In this document: one piece after another, positions 10,778-22,560 of the stretch
How the letters are laid out: each line of letters starts with the position of its first letter
Position numbering within the stretch: position 1 is the first letter of the stretch
Assembly (NCBI GenBank): GCA_944474755.1
Contig: OX104115.1
Coordinates: forward strand, 63,616,648 to 63,680,647
DNA: 64,000 nucleotides
Direction of reading: 5' to 3'
Source: Limnoperna fortunei
Taxonomy: Eukaryota > Mollusca > Bivalvia > Mytilida > Modiolidae
Program-made: the position numbers and the translations under genes
Notes under the pieces: generated by a model
What the model was told of the DNA's origin: nothing
Seen by the model: only the letters and a program-made list of their open reading frames with translations
The model's database searches: none

Positions 10778-10850
10778 TTTAATATGATGTTTATCGTCAC
10801 TTTCTGCAATTGTTCAGTTATATCGTGACGTCCAGTTTGTATTAAAATGA
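10778..10850 (-). mobile_element. 3' fragment of the same SINE family
   Basis: The plus-strand text GATGTTTATCGTCACTTTCT GCAATTGTTCAG...ATCGTGACGTCCAGTTTGTATT matches the body/tail of the SINE at 10444-10696 with several substitutions. The tRNA head is missing, so it is an old truncated copy. Confidence 0.7.
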
Positions 10851-12002
10851 GGAAGCCAGAGGACCCAGGACCCCCACCCCCTTTTTTTCGCTTAACATTT
10901 CAATCTTTTATGACATAGATAGTTGATAAATGTATATTGCTTCTAAGCCAAATATCTCAATATATGGATTTTTATATAAATGCACATATCATCTCAATAT
11001 TTATGTCCAACACGCAGTCAGATCTGCTTACACAAGACTGCCCATTAACAGTAACTGTAGCTGTGCTGGGGCTGAAATAAAAAATCACATCTATCATTTT
11101 CAACTTCTATTTCTTACAAGTGGAATTTTCCGATGCATAAACTCGCAAGTAGTATTCAGATGTAAGTCTATCCAAAGTCAACCCTCTCCAACGACTCTTG
11201 CGTTTTATATATAAATTCCAGGCCCATCGTAATAGCAATTCAGCTTCATATTCATGTAAGTTACATTTGTTTTAAGCGTGTGTGCATCCAACTCTATTAA
11301 ACATTATGTAATTCTTTTCTTATAATTTTTCGTTAATTTTATACATTTATTTCAATTGAATCTTAATTTGTTTTAAACAAGTGTGAAGTTTCTTTTTAAT
11401 GTTAAAAATAAAATAAACTATCGTTATTATTTTTAAACTTTAAACGATTATATGTGCATTGGACCATTACAATTTAGTCTACAACATTAGACAACTCTTT
11501 ATTTTCTAGCCGATTAGCAATCTAATGGGAGTGACAGAAACCGTATGAAAGAAAAACAACTTCAAATGCGCATGCACACCTTCCTACATTACTTCGTAAT
11601 TACTATCAAATTCTATATAAACATGGCAAACGTGTCAGTATTCCAACACACTTCAATCTTCAAACAAAAGTGGAGAGTCTGAATTTCGGTTTAAGTTTTG
11701 AAGGATTAAGTTAATGGTCTGTAGAAAGGATGACCAATATTTTTACTTGGACGTCTATGACAATAAACCAGGAAAAACGGAAAATTGATGTGAGTGTGGA
11801 AAGTTTGCTAACGCAAACCACTCCCCTTTTTAATGGACTTTAAGAAGATTTTAAATTGAATTCTCTTTTCCTTAGGAATCTTAAACCCCAGAAATACAGA
11901 ATGAGGTTTAAGAACAACATGCATTACTATATAAGGTTGTTTCAGGAAGAACATAAAAATGTATTAACTTACTGGTTGATTAAAGGGCACGACGTTTTCG
12001 TA
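10851..12002. other. Non-coding stretch between SINE and LINE
   Basis: A C-rich run (GACCCCCACCCCC region near 10870) followed by T and AT-rich DNA. The 10930-11214 plus frame has no recognisable domain. The 3' untranslated end of the minus-strand LINE probably occupies the right-hand part (about 11880-12002). Confidence 0.4.
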
Positions 12003-15000
12003 TCATTTTTTTAACCAAAGACCAAGCTCCAATTGTAGCTCACTACAGCTAAGTAAAAATTCAAATTTATCAAGACTTGAAAAAATATCAAAGTTAGTGT
12101 CAATAGTTTTGGCTTTATCTGAAAATCTTAAATCACTGTAGATGTCACAGTCAATTAAGAAGTGGACTTCGTCTTCAACTTTATATAAGCAAAACGCACA
12201 TGTCCTTTCATTCGGCGAAGTAGGTGGTTTATTAAACCAACCAGTTTCTAATTCAAGCGGTAATGTCCACATCTAAGATTACAAATATAACTTCTAAGGT
12301 ATAACATCTGAAAAGTCTTAATTTATTCCCATTTACATTTAAGGTATTATACCATATTTTTACTAAACCAGGTTTCTTCATCAGATATTCCAATTTTTCT
12401 TTTCACTTCATTCATAAAAAGTCAACTCTGCATCTATCACTGTCAATAACGATAATTCAGCCAGAAGTTTATATACTTTATAGTCCCAAGACCTTCTCTT
12501 CCGTTTTGACCATATCTTGATCCTATATAAAATACGCTCTTCCTCAAAAATGTGACTTATAGAAGAAACGAATCACTTCTAGTCTCTGTTTTGATAAACA
12601 TGAAAGCCATCCCAAATCTCCATGCACTTCTGTGTTGTTAGTACGTTTTGGAATATCAAGAAATATTAAGCTGCACGGTTCTAAACATTGTTTATAGGTC
12701 TCTGCTAAGTTAGTCCCCAAATAGACGAACCATGTAATAATATAGGTTGCGGAAGCATTCATACAGTTTTGCAAATACTTTGTAGCCCATGCCTCTACGT
12801 TAATAAAATTTGGTTGTTAAACATCCAAATGCTCGACTCGCAGATTTAGAAAGTTCACGGACTGCTTTATCCCAGTCAAAAATTCACAAAACCATATTCC
12901 CAAATATTTGCACGAATCTACATAACTGATATCATAATCACCACATTTAAAATTAAAAGTAGTGCGATCAATAGAGCTAGGTCTAAAATGTACAATATTT
13001 GATTTGGTACTATTAACACTAAGACGCCATTTGTGATACCATTGATTAACACAGGTTAACATATATTGTAAATTTGTCTCATTTTGGAGCTAACATAACA
13101 ATATTATCGGCATATAACAATATACTTAAGTTAATATCATTAATATCAATACCCTTATTCATAGCCATAATTTGAACAGCTAGATCATTAATGAATATAG
13201 CAAATAGAGTAGGAGAAAATGAAATCAAACAACATTGTATAACACCACAAGATAAGGAAATAAAGATGTAAAATAGTTATTTACTCTTACAGTAGAAGCT
13301 GTATTATCATACATAGATTTAACTGCATTTAATATTTTACCTTTTCATTTATACCATATTTCTGTAACTTTTACCAGTAACAGTCTCTATTAACATTGTC
13401 AAATGCATTTTTTGAGTTAATGAAACATGAAATGCTAAACAAACCTGAAATCTTACAATCGTTAATTACAGAATAAAGGCTATAAATATGATCTAAATAT
13501 CCGCGATTTCTTTGAAAACCACACTGCTCGTATACTAGTAGATCAGTGTCCTCTCACAATCTCGAGAACGATGATTTAGGATGTCACAATACACTTTACA
13601 TGGCACTGTAAGAAGAGTTATCCCGCGATAAGTTAATGGAAGTCTAAAGTCTGTACTGTTTGGCTTCATGATTAGATTTATAATGCCCGTTTCCACTGGG
13701 AGGGAGATACTCCATTTTCAAAACAGAAATCAATCATTTTATTTACATACTTATGCAGACCTCATTCTTAAAAACTTCAGCAGTGATGCAGTCAGTGCCA
13801 GCCGCTTTCTGCAACTTTAAACGCATCATAGCTTTGAAAAGTTCATCCCGATTTATAGGTTTATTTAAACTAGTAGTGTCAGGTATTCGATTGTTGTCAG
13901 TATTAACACCTTATCTGTAAGCTAGCTTAATGTCCGCCAGATGATGATCATCGTACTTGAATTCTTCAGGGCTTTCATTGTACAAAGTGTTATACTTTGA
14001 TTCACAACAAGCTAATAAGCTTTTCTGTTAGTCAATATCTCGCCGTTTTCACCGGTTACTTCCTAGGGTATCGAACACTGACGATCATTTGATATTCCAA
14101 TTTTTCTTATTCGTTTCCAGAAGTCTTGGGAATTATGTTTTTCTAGGTCTTGCAGCATATCGTTTTGAAGCGTCATTTGATATTGCCGTTTAACTTTATG
14201 CAAATCGTTTTCAAAAGCAATCCGTGCACTGCAATACTACTGTTTGAATAAACGCTTTTGTTTCGTGTTTTTCGCACATTTTAGCCATCGTTTTTTTCTT
14301 TTTCGTTTGAAATGTCCCACATGATTTGCAGAGTGTCATTCCAGTATTTCTTAAAGAGCGATTTTGTACGTCTAGGCTCATTCGTTTTATTGACAACAGT
14401 TAGCCCAGCAATGTCTATTTCATTCATGAGTAAGTCTACAAAAGCATTGTAAGATTCGTCTTTAATTTGCGGACATCTCGTGTTCAATACGCCTGATCGT
14501 TTCTTCGATTCGAGATATGCATGATTCATTGGCAAGAAAGTCAGGTTTAAGTTTGCTTGCTTTAAATCTCGTCTGGGTATATTCATTGTTAATAATGTCC
14601 TGTTTCTTGTACAGATATGTCTGTGAAAGCTACTCGAGTAACGAATGATCTGGTATTTTTGTCCGGTACATTGATTCCAAAATTGCGAATCAAATCTGAT
14701 ACCAAATTCACTTTAAAGTCTATAACGGATGGTTAACTTTTATGAGGAATCAACAACCTACCTGCCTTTCTTCGAAACTGAAGTAAAATTGTCATGGTTA
14801 CCAATGCGACCGTTTACAACACAACAGTTTCTATCCACAAGAAAGTCTATTACTAGATTTTCGTGTTAATTTTCCATCGTATCGATAACATTACGCCCAA
14901 GTGTGTTGTCAACGCCTTCGATGTAATCAGACTTGTTGCCAATTCGTGAATTAAAATCTCCCGCTACGCACATAGTTCCTTCGTTTTGACACTGGTATAT

Positions 15001-15420
15001 CTGATACAAGAGATCGACCCAGGATCGCAACGTCTGGTTGACCCTCCCGGAGGCAAATATATGACGCATAAACAAAAGCAAGTGTCCGACGTTTAAGACT
15101 TCGGCTTAATCCACAGGATATCTTGCTTTGATCGGTCAATAATAACAACTTACATAGAAAGCATCATACAAATTATCCTTAATAAGGAAACCGACATCTC
15201 TCGAAACACGTTTAGCATTGCGATGTATGTCCGAACGATTAGTACCAACGAATCTGTAGCTAGGTATCTTTATAGAATTTGTATTTTTCAGAAAAGTATC
15301 ACATAATGCAATATTTTCATAATTACCACATAAAAGAATCTTTTTCCTAAACATACGATTTTCATTTTCATGGATTGACCACCCGTTTACATTCCACGAA
15401 CTTAGATGTAGAAATTCCTA
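12003..15420 (-). mobile_element. Decayed LINE, ORF2 (endonuclease plus reverse transcriptase)
   Basis: Read from 15420 down, the pieces follow LINE ORF2 order. SSWNVNGWSIHENEN (about 15400-15360) is the N-terminal apurinic-like endonuclease signature. VGTNRSDIHRNAKRVSRDVG follows, then VAGDFNSRIG (about 14970), the endonuclease GDFN motif. The RT core at about 13270-13080 reads SFSPTLFAIFINDLA and LLYADNIVMLA. The thumb WRLSVNSTKSNIVHFR and CKYLGIW lie at 13062-12817. The end at 12272-12003 has LPLELETGWF and CAFCLYKVEDEVHFLIDC. Many stops and shifts break it, and the catalytic YADD box is YADN. It is a dead copy. The RT/thumb pattern suits Jockey/Nimb-like LINEs, but the clade is uncertain. 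Confidence 0.85.
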
Positions 15421-15799
15421 GTTTTGTGGTCGATTGTTACTTTGTGTTGATTTGGTAAGATTTGGTTTCCGACTCTTTTGTTTTTATCAATCTTGCCTAT
15501 TTCTTTGAGAATCGTGCGTAAGTTGTTTTGTTGAGTTCGTATTTCCTTCAGTGTATCATTTTCTATATAAATACCGAAAGAACGGCTTCCCTTTAATTTA
15601 GACTTCGCTTTTATGATTGATTGTTAATCATCTAAAAAGTTAAGTTTTGCTATGATAACACCCGTTTTGAGTTCCTGGCTTGTTTTCTCTCTACTTTTGC
15701 CACTTTGACATTAGATAATTTAAGCCCATCTCGAATTAAATTTACTTTGTTAACTATACATTGATTGTTATTTTCTTCATTTTTATCATAAACAACACC

Positions 15800-16370
15800 T
15801 TTGATAACTATATTTCATTTTCTATCTCCATTTTGCGGTGGTTGTTTAACTGCTTTTGAATACGATTTTTCTACCTTTGTCATTTTTGCCTTAAGAGTAT
15901 TTATTTTCTCTTGAAAGGTGGATAGTGTACCGTTAATCTCTTCTTTCACTTGGTTGATTTCCTCTTTAACTTTCATTTCTATGAGTACAGCTAAGTCCTT
16001 TCTAAAATGTTTATACGTTCTGTCAATGTAATACACATTTCAATCATGCTTGGTATTAAATTTGCCATCATTTCTGTGAGTTCAGAGTTACTTTTATTGT
16101 CAGAATGTAATAAATTGTATTTTTTTTACTAAGCTTCTTTACGTTTTCATTGAATGTTTCAGTTTTTAATCTTCGTTTTTGGCCTGTTAATGTGCTTACT
16201 GTACAGTTACATACAAGTTCACTATGCATTTCAAGGTCAGTTGTAACAGTTCCAACTATCGCAGGCTCCATAACGGACTTAGCATACGATCTTGCAGACT
16301 TCAATCTCAATGGGTCAAATTCAAAAATGTCAAAATATTGCATTTTATCCACCAACAGCTCAACATTCAC
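15800..16370 (-). mobile_element. LINE ORF1 remnant upstream of the ORF2
   Basis: Just upstream, on the same strand as the ORF2 relic, 15815-16036 encodes VKEEINQVKEEINGTLSTFQ and a Lys-rich end: a heptad-like coiled coil as in LINE ORF1 proteins. The frame 16068-16370 would be the preceding part (MNVELLVDKMQYFDIFEFDP). Position, strand and coiled coil support ORF1; there is no RNA-binding motif I can name. Confidence 0.5.
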
Positions 16371-18597
16371 TTCACAACTTTATATTTCACAATAAATGTT
16401 ACTATAACACAATTCCACAACACTTTATCAACTATATCTAGTCAAAAATGTCGATTTTTCTTTGCAGAGAAAAGTCTTTATTTACGTTTTACAACCAAAT
16501 GTCGTCAATAATATATGTATTTTAAATTGTTTATCTAAACATTAATTTACAATCAAGAAGTTAGGACTATGAATCCACGGAACATTCTGATATATCATCA
16601 ATAAAGAATTACAGGGCCAAGACAAATAATCCTAAAACCCCTCAAATAATTGGAGAGTTAGAAAGAAACCAATTTAAATTTATGCAATACAAAGAAATTG
16701 TTTTTAGGATTCAAGAATCGATATATTCTTTGTTTTTCATCCTTACATTGTAAATTTCGTTCAATTTGGCTACGACGACATGGAATTCGTACACAGATCA
16801 TATTTTGGTCCCGTTTTTATCTAGAATCAAAAACTTGTTTGGAGTAACACACGGCGTGGAATATGACTCAGTGATGAATCGAGGTTTCTATTAAAAATTT
16901 GTATTTTAGATTTGTATCTAATGGAGCATCTATAGGAAAAACTTGACAAAGGAGTGTGCAGGTGCCAACCTCAACCGCAAACATGTAACATTCTTTTTCA
17001 GATAAAGTCTCAATCTTGTTGTCAACAAGTTCAGTTTACACACAACTCGGTTTTATAATATGTCATATGAAGTTTTTCTTGCATTTCACATGTGTAGCAC
17101 GTTTTCATTAATATAAGATGAGAATTTAAATATGTAAATGATATTTTAATCAATTATCCTTTTTGTATCCGGATCATTAGTTACATATACATGACAGTAA
17201 TATTAACAGGAAATGTGGTTCTCTACAAACAGGTGTTTTCCAGAAAGTTTTAATACTGGATCAATGTCGTTCGAGTTAAATAACATTTTCCCTACCGAAA
17301 TAAAGAAGCACAAGCTGATTAACAGCTTACCATTAATCATTCTTGCTATATTAAACTGTGGACATTCCGGGTTATTCCCAGAAACTGGCTTAATTTCCTG
17401 AACTCTCTTAATTGCCTCTTACCAATTTAAAAAATGTATAAATGTCATTCAGTGCTTCAACAAACAACAAAAAAAACTTGTTTAGAAGATACAGAAAAAA
17501 ACAACGTGATTATTTTTCTTAATTTAGGACATAAAATCAACAATAAAATCATGCAATAAAACGCAATTCTACAAACACCAAAGTTAAATGATCATAACTT
17601 TTCTACTATACGATCTACATATAAAAAGGTTTTTCAAAAGCAGGCCAGAAGATTAAAGAACACTGAAGCTCAACAAACGAGTCAAAAAGATTACAGAAAA
17701 TTCCACACTAGCACAAAAAAGAGCATACACATTGATTAGCAATTATTCACTCATATGTCAAATCGCCCAAGCATATACCCGCTTGGTTTTGTGATAGGAA
17801 TTGATTGGAGGATTTATTGATTGATTGGCTGACTAGCGCCCAACAGGCTGTATTTTAACTATGTTTAGTTCTAGGAAATAAAGGGAAGAATACATCGAAC
17901 CTACTAGTAGCAACATCTACAAAAGACGTCTTACTATACGCCACCAGGATTCCTGTATATGACCCTTAGCCTCATGGGGACGCGCTGGGATAATTGGCAT
18001 GGGGGTCGGAAGGGGATGCGTTGGGTGCGATCGTACCCCCACCCGTTACAAAAAAAAGAATTGTTATGTTTCCGAGAATCAAAATATTTCAATATCTTCA
18101 GCCAAATGTATTGTTTCATTTTCAATGTAATATGATACAGACACTCATCAAACCTAATTCAGAAGGTGCCACAAGTACCCCAAATTGTTCAATTTTTAAA
18201 CATTTTTTCTCATATTTTGGAGTGGTCCCTCCTAAACTCTCCCCCGTACCACATCTGCCGAACACATTTGCATTACACTGCATACGGCCACGAGCTATGG
18301 GACGAGTAGTCCCAGTAGTGGTTGTTGCCGTTAAAAGGAATATTTGACCATAATATTTACACGGCAACACCAATAATCCATTATGTGATGCAAGGTTTTT
18401 TTTAATATATGCAAAATGTATATTTTGGATACATATATGTACATTTTCGTCTTTTCAAAATCTATTTACTGAACATTTATTTCTATGGTCGGCACCACGA
18501 CTTAATTGATCGTTATGGGAAATCAGTATCTCAAATACGATCTGACATTTTCGCTGAGTCATAGGTAGTGTTTCCTATTCCTGGATTTGACATTTCC
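16371..18597. other. Non-coding stretch, no gene seen
   Basis: No exon or repeat family I can name. Short frames at 17213-17401 and 17994-18347 lack splice context and similarity. A short TTGATTGATTGG run lies near 17800-17830. Confidence 0.4.
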
Positions 18598-18790
18598 CTA
18601 GACTAGACAATGAGTAACTCGACGGGTGTCTAATTAGAGGCAGGCACTGCTTACTCGTCCGGATACCTTAGTGCACCTATGGTTTTTATTGGGTTCGGGT
18701 TACTCTCTTTCTGTGTTTTATGTTTTTGGTTTTTGTGTCGTGTTTGTTTATATCCGGATTTGTAACTGTCTCTTGACTTTTGGCTCTTGT
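18598..18790 (+). repeat. Mytilid dispersed repeat (GACGGGTGC-type), diverged copy
   Basis: CTCGACGGGTGTCTAATTAG...CACTGCTTACTCGTCCGGAT ACC is followed by a T-rich stretch of GTTTT/GTGTCGTGTTTG. It corresponds to a repeat I know as very common in Mytilus sequences (GGGTGCCAC...CTGCTTACCC..CCGGAGCACCTGAG). A second copy lies on the opposite strand at 28890-29085. The identification is from memory; no search was done. Confidence 0.6.
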
Positions 18791-19389
18791 TGTTCGGTCG
18801 GTTTTCTTTGCTACTTTCTAATACTGTAACTATCAAAATCTATAATAAAACATATCTGATGTAACTGGACAGGAAAACTACTATTTTATATACTCGGATA
18901 ACTACTTAAAAAGAGTATTTGGAGTTGTTGATAATCTAGGTTCAAATGAATTATATATTTAACAAATATAATATAATAATAATATTAATAATAATAACTA
19001 TCAGAATTTATTTTAAAAAAATTACAGTGAACATGCAATAAGACCTTGATGTACTGAGAGTTTAGTTTTGGTGAATAAAATATACCATGTTTTGGTAGAG
19101 AGAAACACATGTATTTATTTTGCATGTTAACCAGAGACAGATTAGTAAAAGCTTCTCGGCGAGTTTCTTAAATATTATATTGTATTAACTGTTTGTCGTC
19201 AATGATATATGAACATATGTAATAAAGTATGTTTAAATAAAACTATCATTAGTAATCAAAGTGACAAACCAGAGAGAAAAACCACAAAAGTAACACATGC
19301 TTATTCAACAATAATATTGTGGTTTCCTTTGCCAATGTGACTTGATTACCTTCAATGTCTTTGAAAATATGTTTGAGCAAATCGTTCAG
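18791..19389. other. AT-rich non-coding stretch with an AAT-rich run
   Basis: An imperfect (AAT)n run lies at about 18962-19003. I see no gene here. Confidence 0.45.
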
Positions 19390-19975
19390 TGCGGTTCTTT
19401 AATGATATAAAAATAGAAGCAAGGCATACTTTAACACAGACTAACTCGATTATTGTGTAAACAATGAAAACTGTTCAATGTTTGTGCTTTAAGTAATTGT
19501 ATTGTTACACAAATACAAGTTGAACACATTTGGATTTGAATTTCAACCGTTTCTTTGCTTGCAAGCACAGATCTTTGTAATCTGGCAACGATTTTTGATG
19601 AGCAAAGAGGTGATTTTGATTTTGTCATAGTTTACTGTGCAAATCTTTACCATACCGCCATTTTTTTTGCCAACTGAAAAGAAAATACTTTGTTAAGCAT
19701 TTTTTTAAACGCTTGTATTAATTACACGACTGCAGGTCGATTACATTTTGCATGTAGAGATCCTGCTTTCAAAATCAGAATAACCCGCGTATTTATACAT
19801 TTATATATAATTATACCAGGGTATACTCCCAACAATTATTCTAGATTTTATCGGTACTCCATCACAAGAAGTGAGACATAGCTCAATCTTTTGACAAGAT
19901 TAGAATGGTGGTTTGAGCAGCATGCAATTTATATGAAATAAATAGCTTCATCTCATTATTGCAAATAAAATGTCA
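19390..19975. repeat. Direct duplication, left copy (about 0.58 kb)
   Basis: Blocks here recur in the same order at 20360-20950: GCAAGCACAGATCTTTGTAA...GGCAACGATTTTTGAT, AATTACACGACTGCAGGTCG ATTAC, and TTATTCTAGATTTTATC.GTA...CCATCACAAGA. Divergence looks like 15-25%. The two copies flank the dispersed repeat at 19985-20330. No coding frame is shared convincingly by both. Confidence 0.7.
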
Positions 19976-19984
19976 TCAAAGATA

Positions 19985-20335
19985 CCAAGGTTAATAGAAT
20001 TTATTACGCCAGACGCGCGTTTCGTCTAATCAAGACTCATCAGTGGCGCTCAAACCCAAACATTATTTAAAATCCAATTGATCAAGATGTTGTAGAGTTT
20101 TTATCGCCAAAATTCTAAAACGTTACACCTAATCCGGCTAAGGCTATCTACACCTTGAAAATAGAAAAACCTTAGAATTGAAAATTTTTTGCGAAAGTTT
20201 AGAGCAGTAAATTTAGATGATGACTATATCACTAAAAAAATCAATTCCTGTCAGCACCGAAGTGTGAATACTGGACTGGTGATACCCATGGTTAAAGATG
20301 GCACCAGTAGCTGATAAGCCAAAACTGCTCTTAAT
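19985..20335 (-). repeat. Mytilus-type dispersed repeat containing GACGAAACGCGCGTCTGGCG
   Basis: Plus-strand TTATTACGCCAGACGCGCGT TTCGTCTAATCAAGACTCAT is the reverse of a block known from many Mytilus genomic and cDNA sequences. It continues with the companion block GTCAGCACCGAAGTGTGAATACTGGACTGGTGATACCC (20251-20290) in the expected order. This is the strongest taxonomic pointer in the window. It is probably a mobile-element derivative; its transposition class is not evident from the sequence. Confidence 0.75.
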
Positions 20336-20359
20336 TTGTTAGTAAAAAGGATGATTAGC

Positions 20360-20950
20360 ATTACCACAATATATTTGATATAGTTTGCCGTTGCAGATTT
20401 CACGTAATTTGCAAATAAATTCGAATTTCAACAGAGTATTTACTTGCAAGCACGGATCGTTTTAAACTGCCAACGATGTTTGATAAAAGGCACACAGTCG
20501 TTGTTGATTAAAGTACTCGAAAGATCTCTTGAAAAGGCAAAATTAAAATGATGATCACTACATGTCATTATTAGACAAAGAGTTTATACCGATTTTGTCA
20601 TAATTTTGCTTATCAGCTACTGGTGCAATCTTTAACTATGTGTGGTAATGGAAGCAAGATACTGCGTTAAGTATTGTTTACAAGCTGGACACACGTATGA
20701 ATTACACGACTGCAGGGCGATTACTTGAAGTTGTTGCATTTAGAAACCTTGATATAAAAATCAGAATAGCTGTCGCTGTAACCGGAATCATACTCGGGGT
20801 ATACTCACAGCAATTATTCTAGATTTTATCCGTATTCCATCACAAGACGTCAGACATAGCACAATTTTAGCAAGAGAAAAACGGGTGTTGGGGCATGCAA
20901 TCTGTATCAAATAAGCATATTGTACGCATTATTACAATTTACTAGAAATC
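20360..20950. repeat. Direct duplication, right copy
   Basis: It is collinear with 19390-19975 (offset about 970 bp). Extra sequence at about 20500-20610 is absent from the left copy. Confidence 0.7.
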
Positions 20951-21324
20951 TGCAAATAAACTATATCAGAATTTTTGAGGTAATACTAATGATTATCCTT
21001 TTGGCTAGCTTTAGTTAGCATTCTTGTTCGTTTTTTTATTCAGATATTTATTTAAAATAATATCTTGAATGCTTTTAATATTTGTAACTGAAGCTAAATA
21101 TGTAAATTATTAGGTACTTGACTACTGTAATTTTAATTCACATAATTTTTCCCCAATCTTTCAGTATTTTCTTATTTTAATAGTTGTTTTTCTATGTTTA
21201 GTTTCACACTTCTTGATTATGACCAATGTAAATCCCCAAACATTTTACCTTGTTTGACCAATTTATGTTTTCGGGATTTATATCTACAGTGTTTCCTTAA
21301 CCACATTCCCTCTGTTTTATTTCC

Positions 21325-21504
21325 ATATATATATATATATATATATACGTCTACAAATTAAGCCCAACACTGTTTGAATTAGATTTTTAACACTGTCAAA
21401 TTTTTGCTTTCCCTCAGCGGGATTCGAACTCACACCGTTGTGACACTGTGGCACCAATTCGCCTGCACTATGTCTAGCGGTCTAGACCCCTCGGCCAAAT
21501 CCGC
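21325..21504 (-). mobile_element. tRNA-Leu-like SINE with (TA)n tail
   Basis: On the minus strand GCGGATTTGGCCGAGGGGTC TAGACCGC is an A-box head and GAGTTCGAATCCCGCTGAGG the B box. A short body (AAATTTGACAGTGTT...GGGCTTAATTTGTAGACG) leads to an (TA)n tail at about 21325-21349. Target duplications cannot be read because both flanks are TA-rich. Confidence 0.75.
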
Positions 21505-21693
21505 TATATAAAAAATATAGCTTCATTAACCGGGGTGAATCGTAGACATGGACATAGTACATGTGTACTAGCGTGTGACGATGGAATTTTCGTAACCAAT
21601 ACGTATTAATCTGACAGTAATCTAATGCAGCATATTTGTATATATTATATAGGATGACAAAGTTACTTGTCATACAGTCACAGTAAGTAAATT

Positions 21694-21801
21694 ATATACA
21701 AACGTCTAAGTATTGTGACAACCATATAATATATCTATCCAGCGGATTTCTGAAACATCAGAAATACAGGGTTAATATGGTTGTCACAATACTTAGACGT
21801 T

Positions 21802-21809
<8 letters not shown>
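21694..21809. mobile_element. Short inverted-repeat element (MITE-like)
   Basis: ATATACAAACGTCTAAGTAT TGTGACAACCATATA (21694-21728) is repeated in inverted form at 21774-21809, with a 45-bp centre. Arms are about 35 bp and nearly identical. It abuts the TA microsatellite, which hides any target duplication. Confidence 0.75.

Positions 21810-21879
<70 letters not shown>
21803..21879. repeat. (TA)n then (GA)n microsatellite
   Basis: About 49 bp of TA repeats run directly into about 28 bp of AG repeats, followed by a T-rich tract to about 21937. Confidence 0.9.
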
Positions 21880-21884
<5 letters not shown>

Positions 21885-22049
21885 ATTTTTTATCATTATT
21901 AATTTTATTTTATTTATTTTTTTTTTTTTTTTTTTTGTTGCGTTAATACAATTGTCAATATTATTTTATTTGAATTTTATAAAGAATATACTTAATGTAG
22001 CAATCCCTTTCTATTTCCAGTATATTGCTCTAAACTTTTTCTATGTTTC

Positions 22050-22560
22050 CTTTTTTATACCCCGCAACACAAAGTGGCGGTGTATTATGTTATTACTTCC
22101 CAATGGATATGAGTTTCCGTCGGTGGATGATAACTTGAAAAAGCGTCAACAGATTTTATTTAAGCTTTTATTTAAGCTTTGCACAGCTGTTACCACTATA
22201 ACATGTAGATCAAGTTCTATTTTCAGCACTATACAATTTGTAGTTTTTGACTTATGCCAATTCAATTTTTGTGTCATGAGGTTTTCACATGATAACTTGA
22301 AAAAAACTTAAACAGACTTTGTATAACTTTGCACAGCTGTTAAAGTGCTATAAAATGAAGAACAAATTCAATTTTTAGTACAATCCAATATACAGTTTTC
22401 GACCTATGCCAATACTAATTTTTTACGGTCAACAGTTAGTGGTTTCCATATGATAACTACAAATGCATCAACAGATTTTGTTTAAACTTTGCACAGCTGT
22501 TAAGTACTATCAAATGAAGTTCAATTTTCAGCACAATCGATATTGCAGTCATTTTAATTA
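22050..22560. repeat. About three tandem units of a 160-165 bp repeat
   Basis: After TATACCCCGCAACACAAAGT GGCGG, a start typical of a dispersed bivalve repeat, the blocks GATAACTTGAAAAA, TTTGCACAGCTGTTA and the GACTTATGCCAAT/GACCTATGCCAAT pair recur. They begin near 22126, 22291 and 22453. The third unit is partial. The 119-residue plus frame at 21952-22311 lies inside this repeat and is not treated as a gene. Confidence 0.7.
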
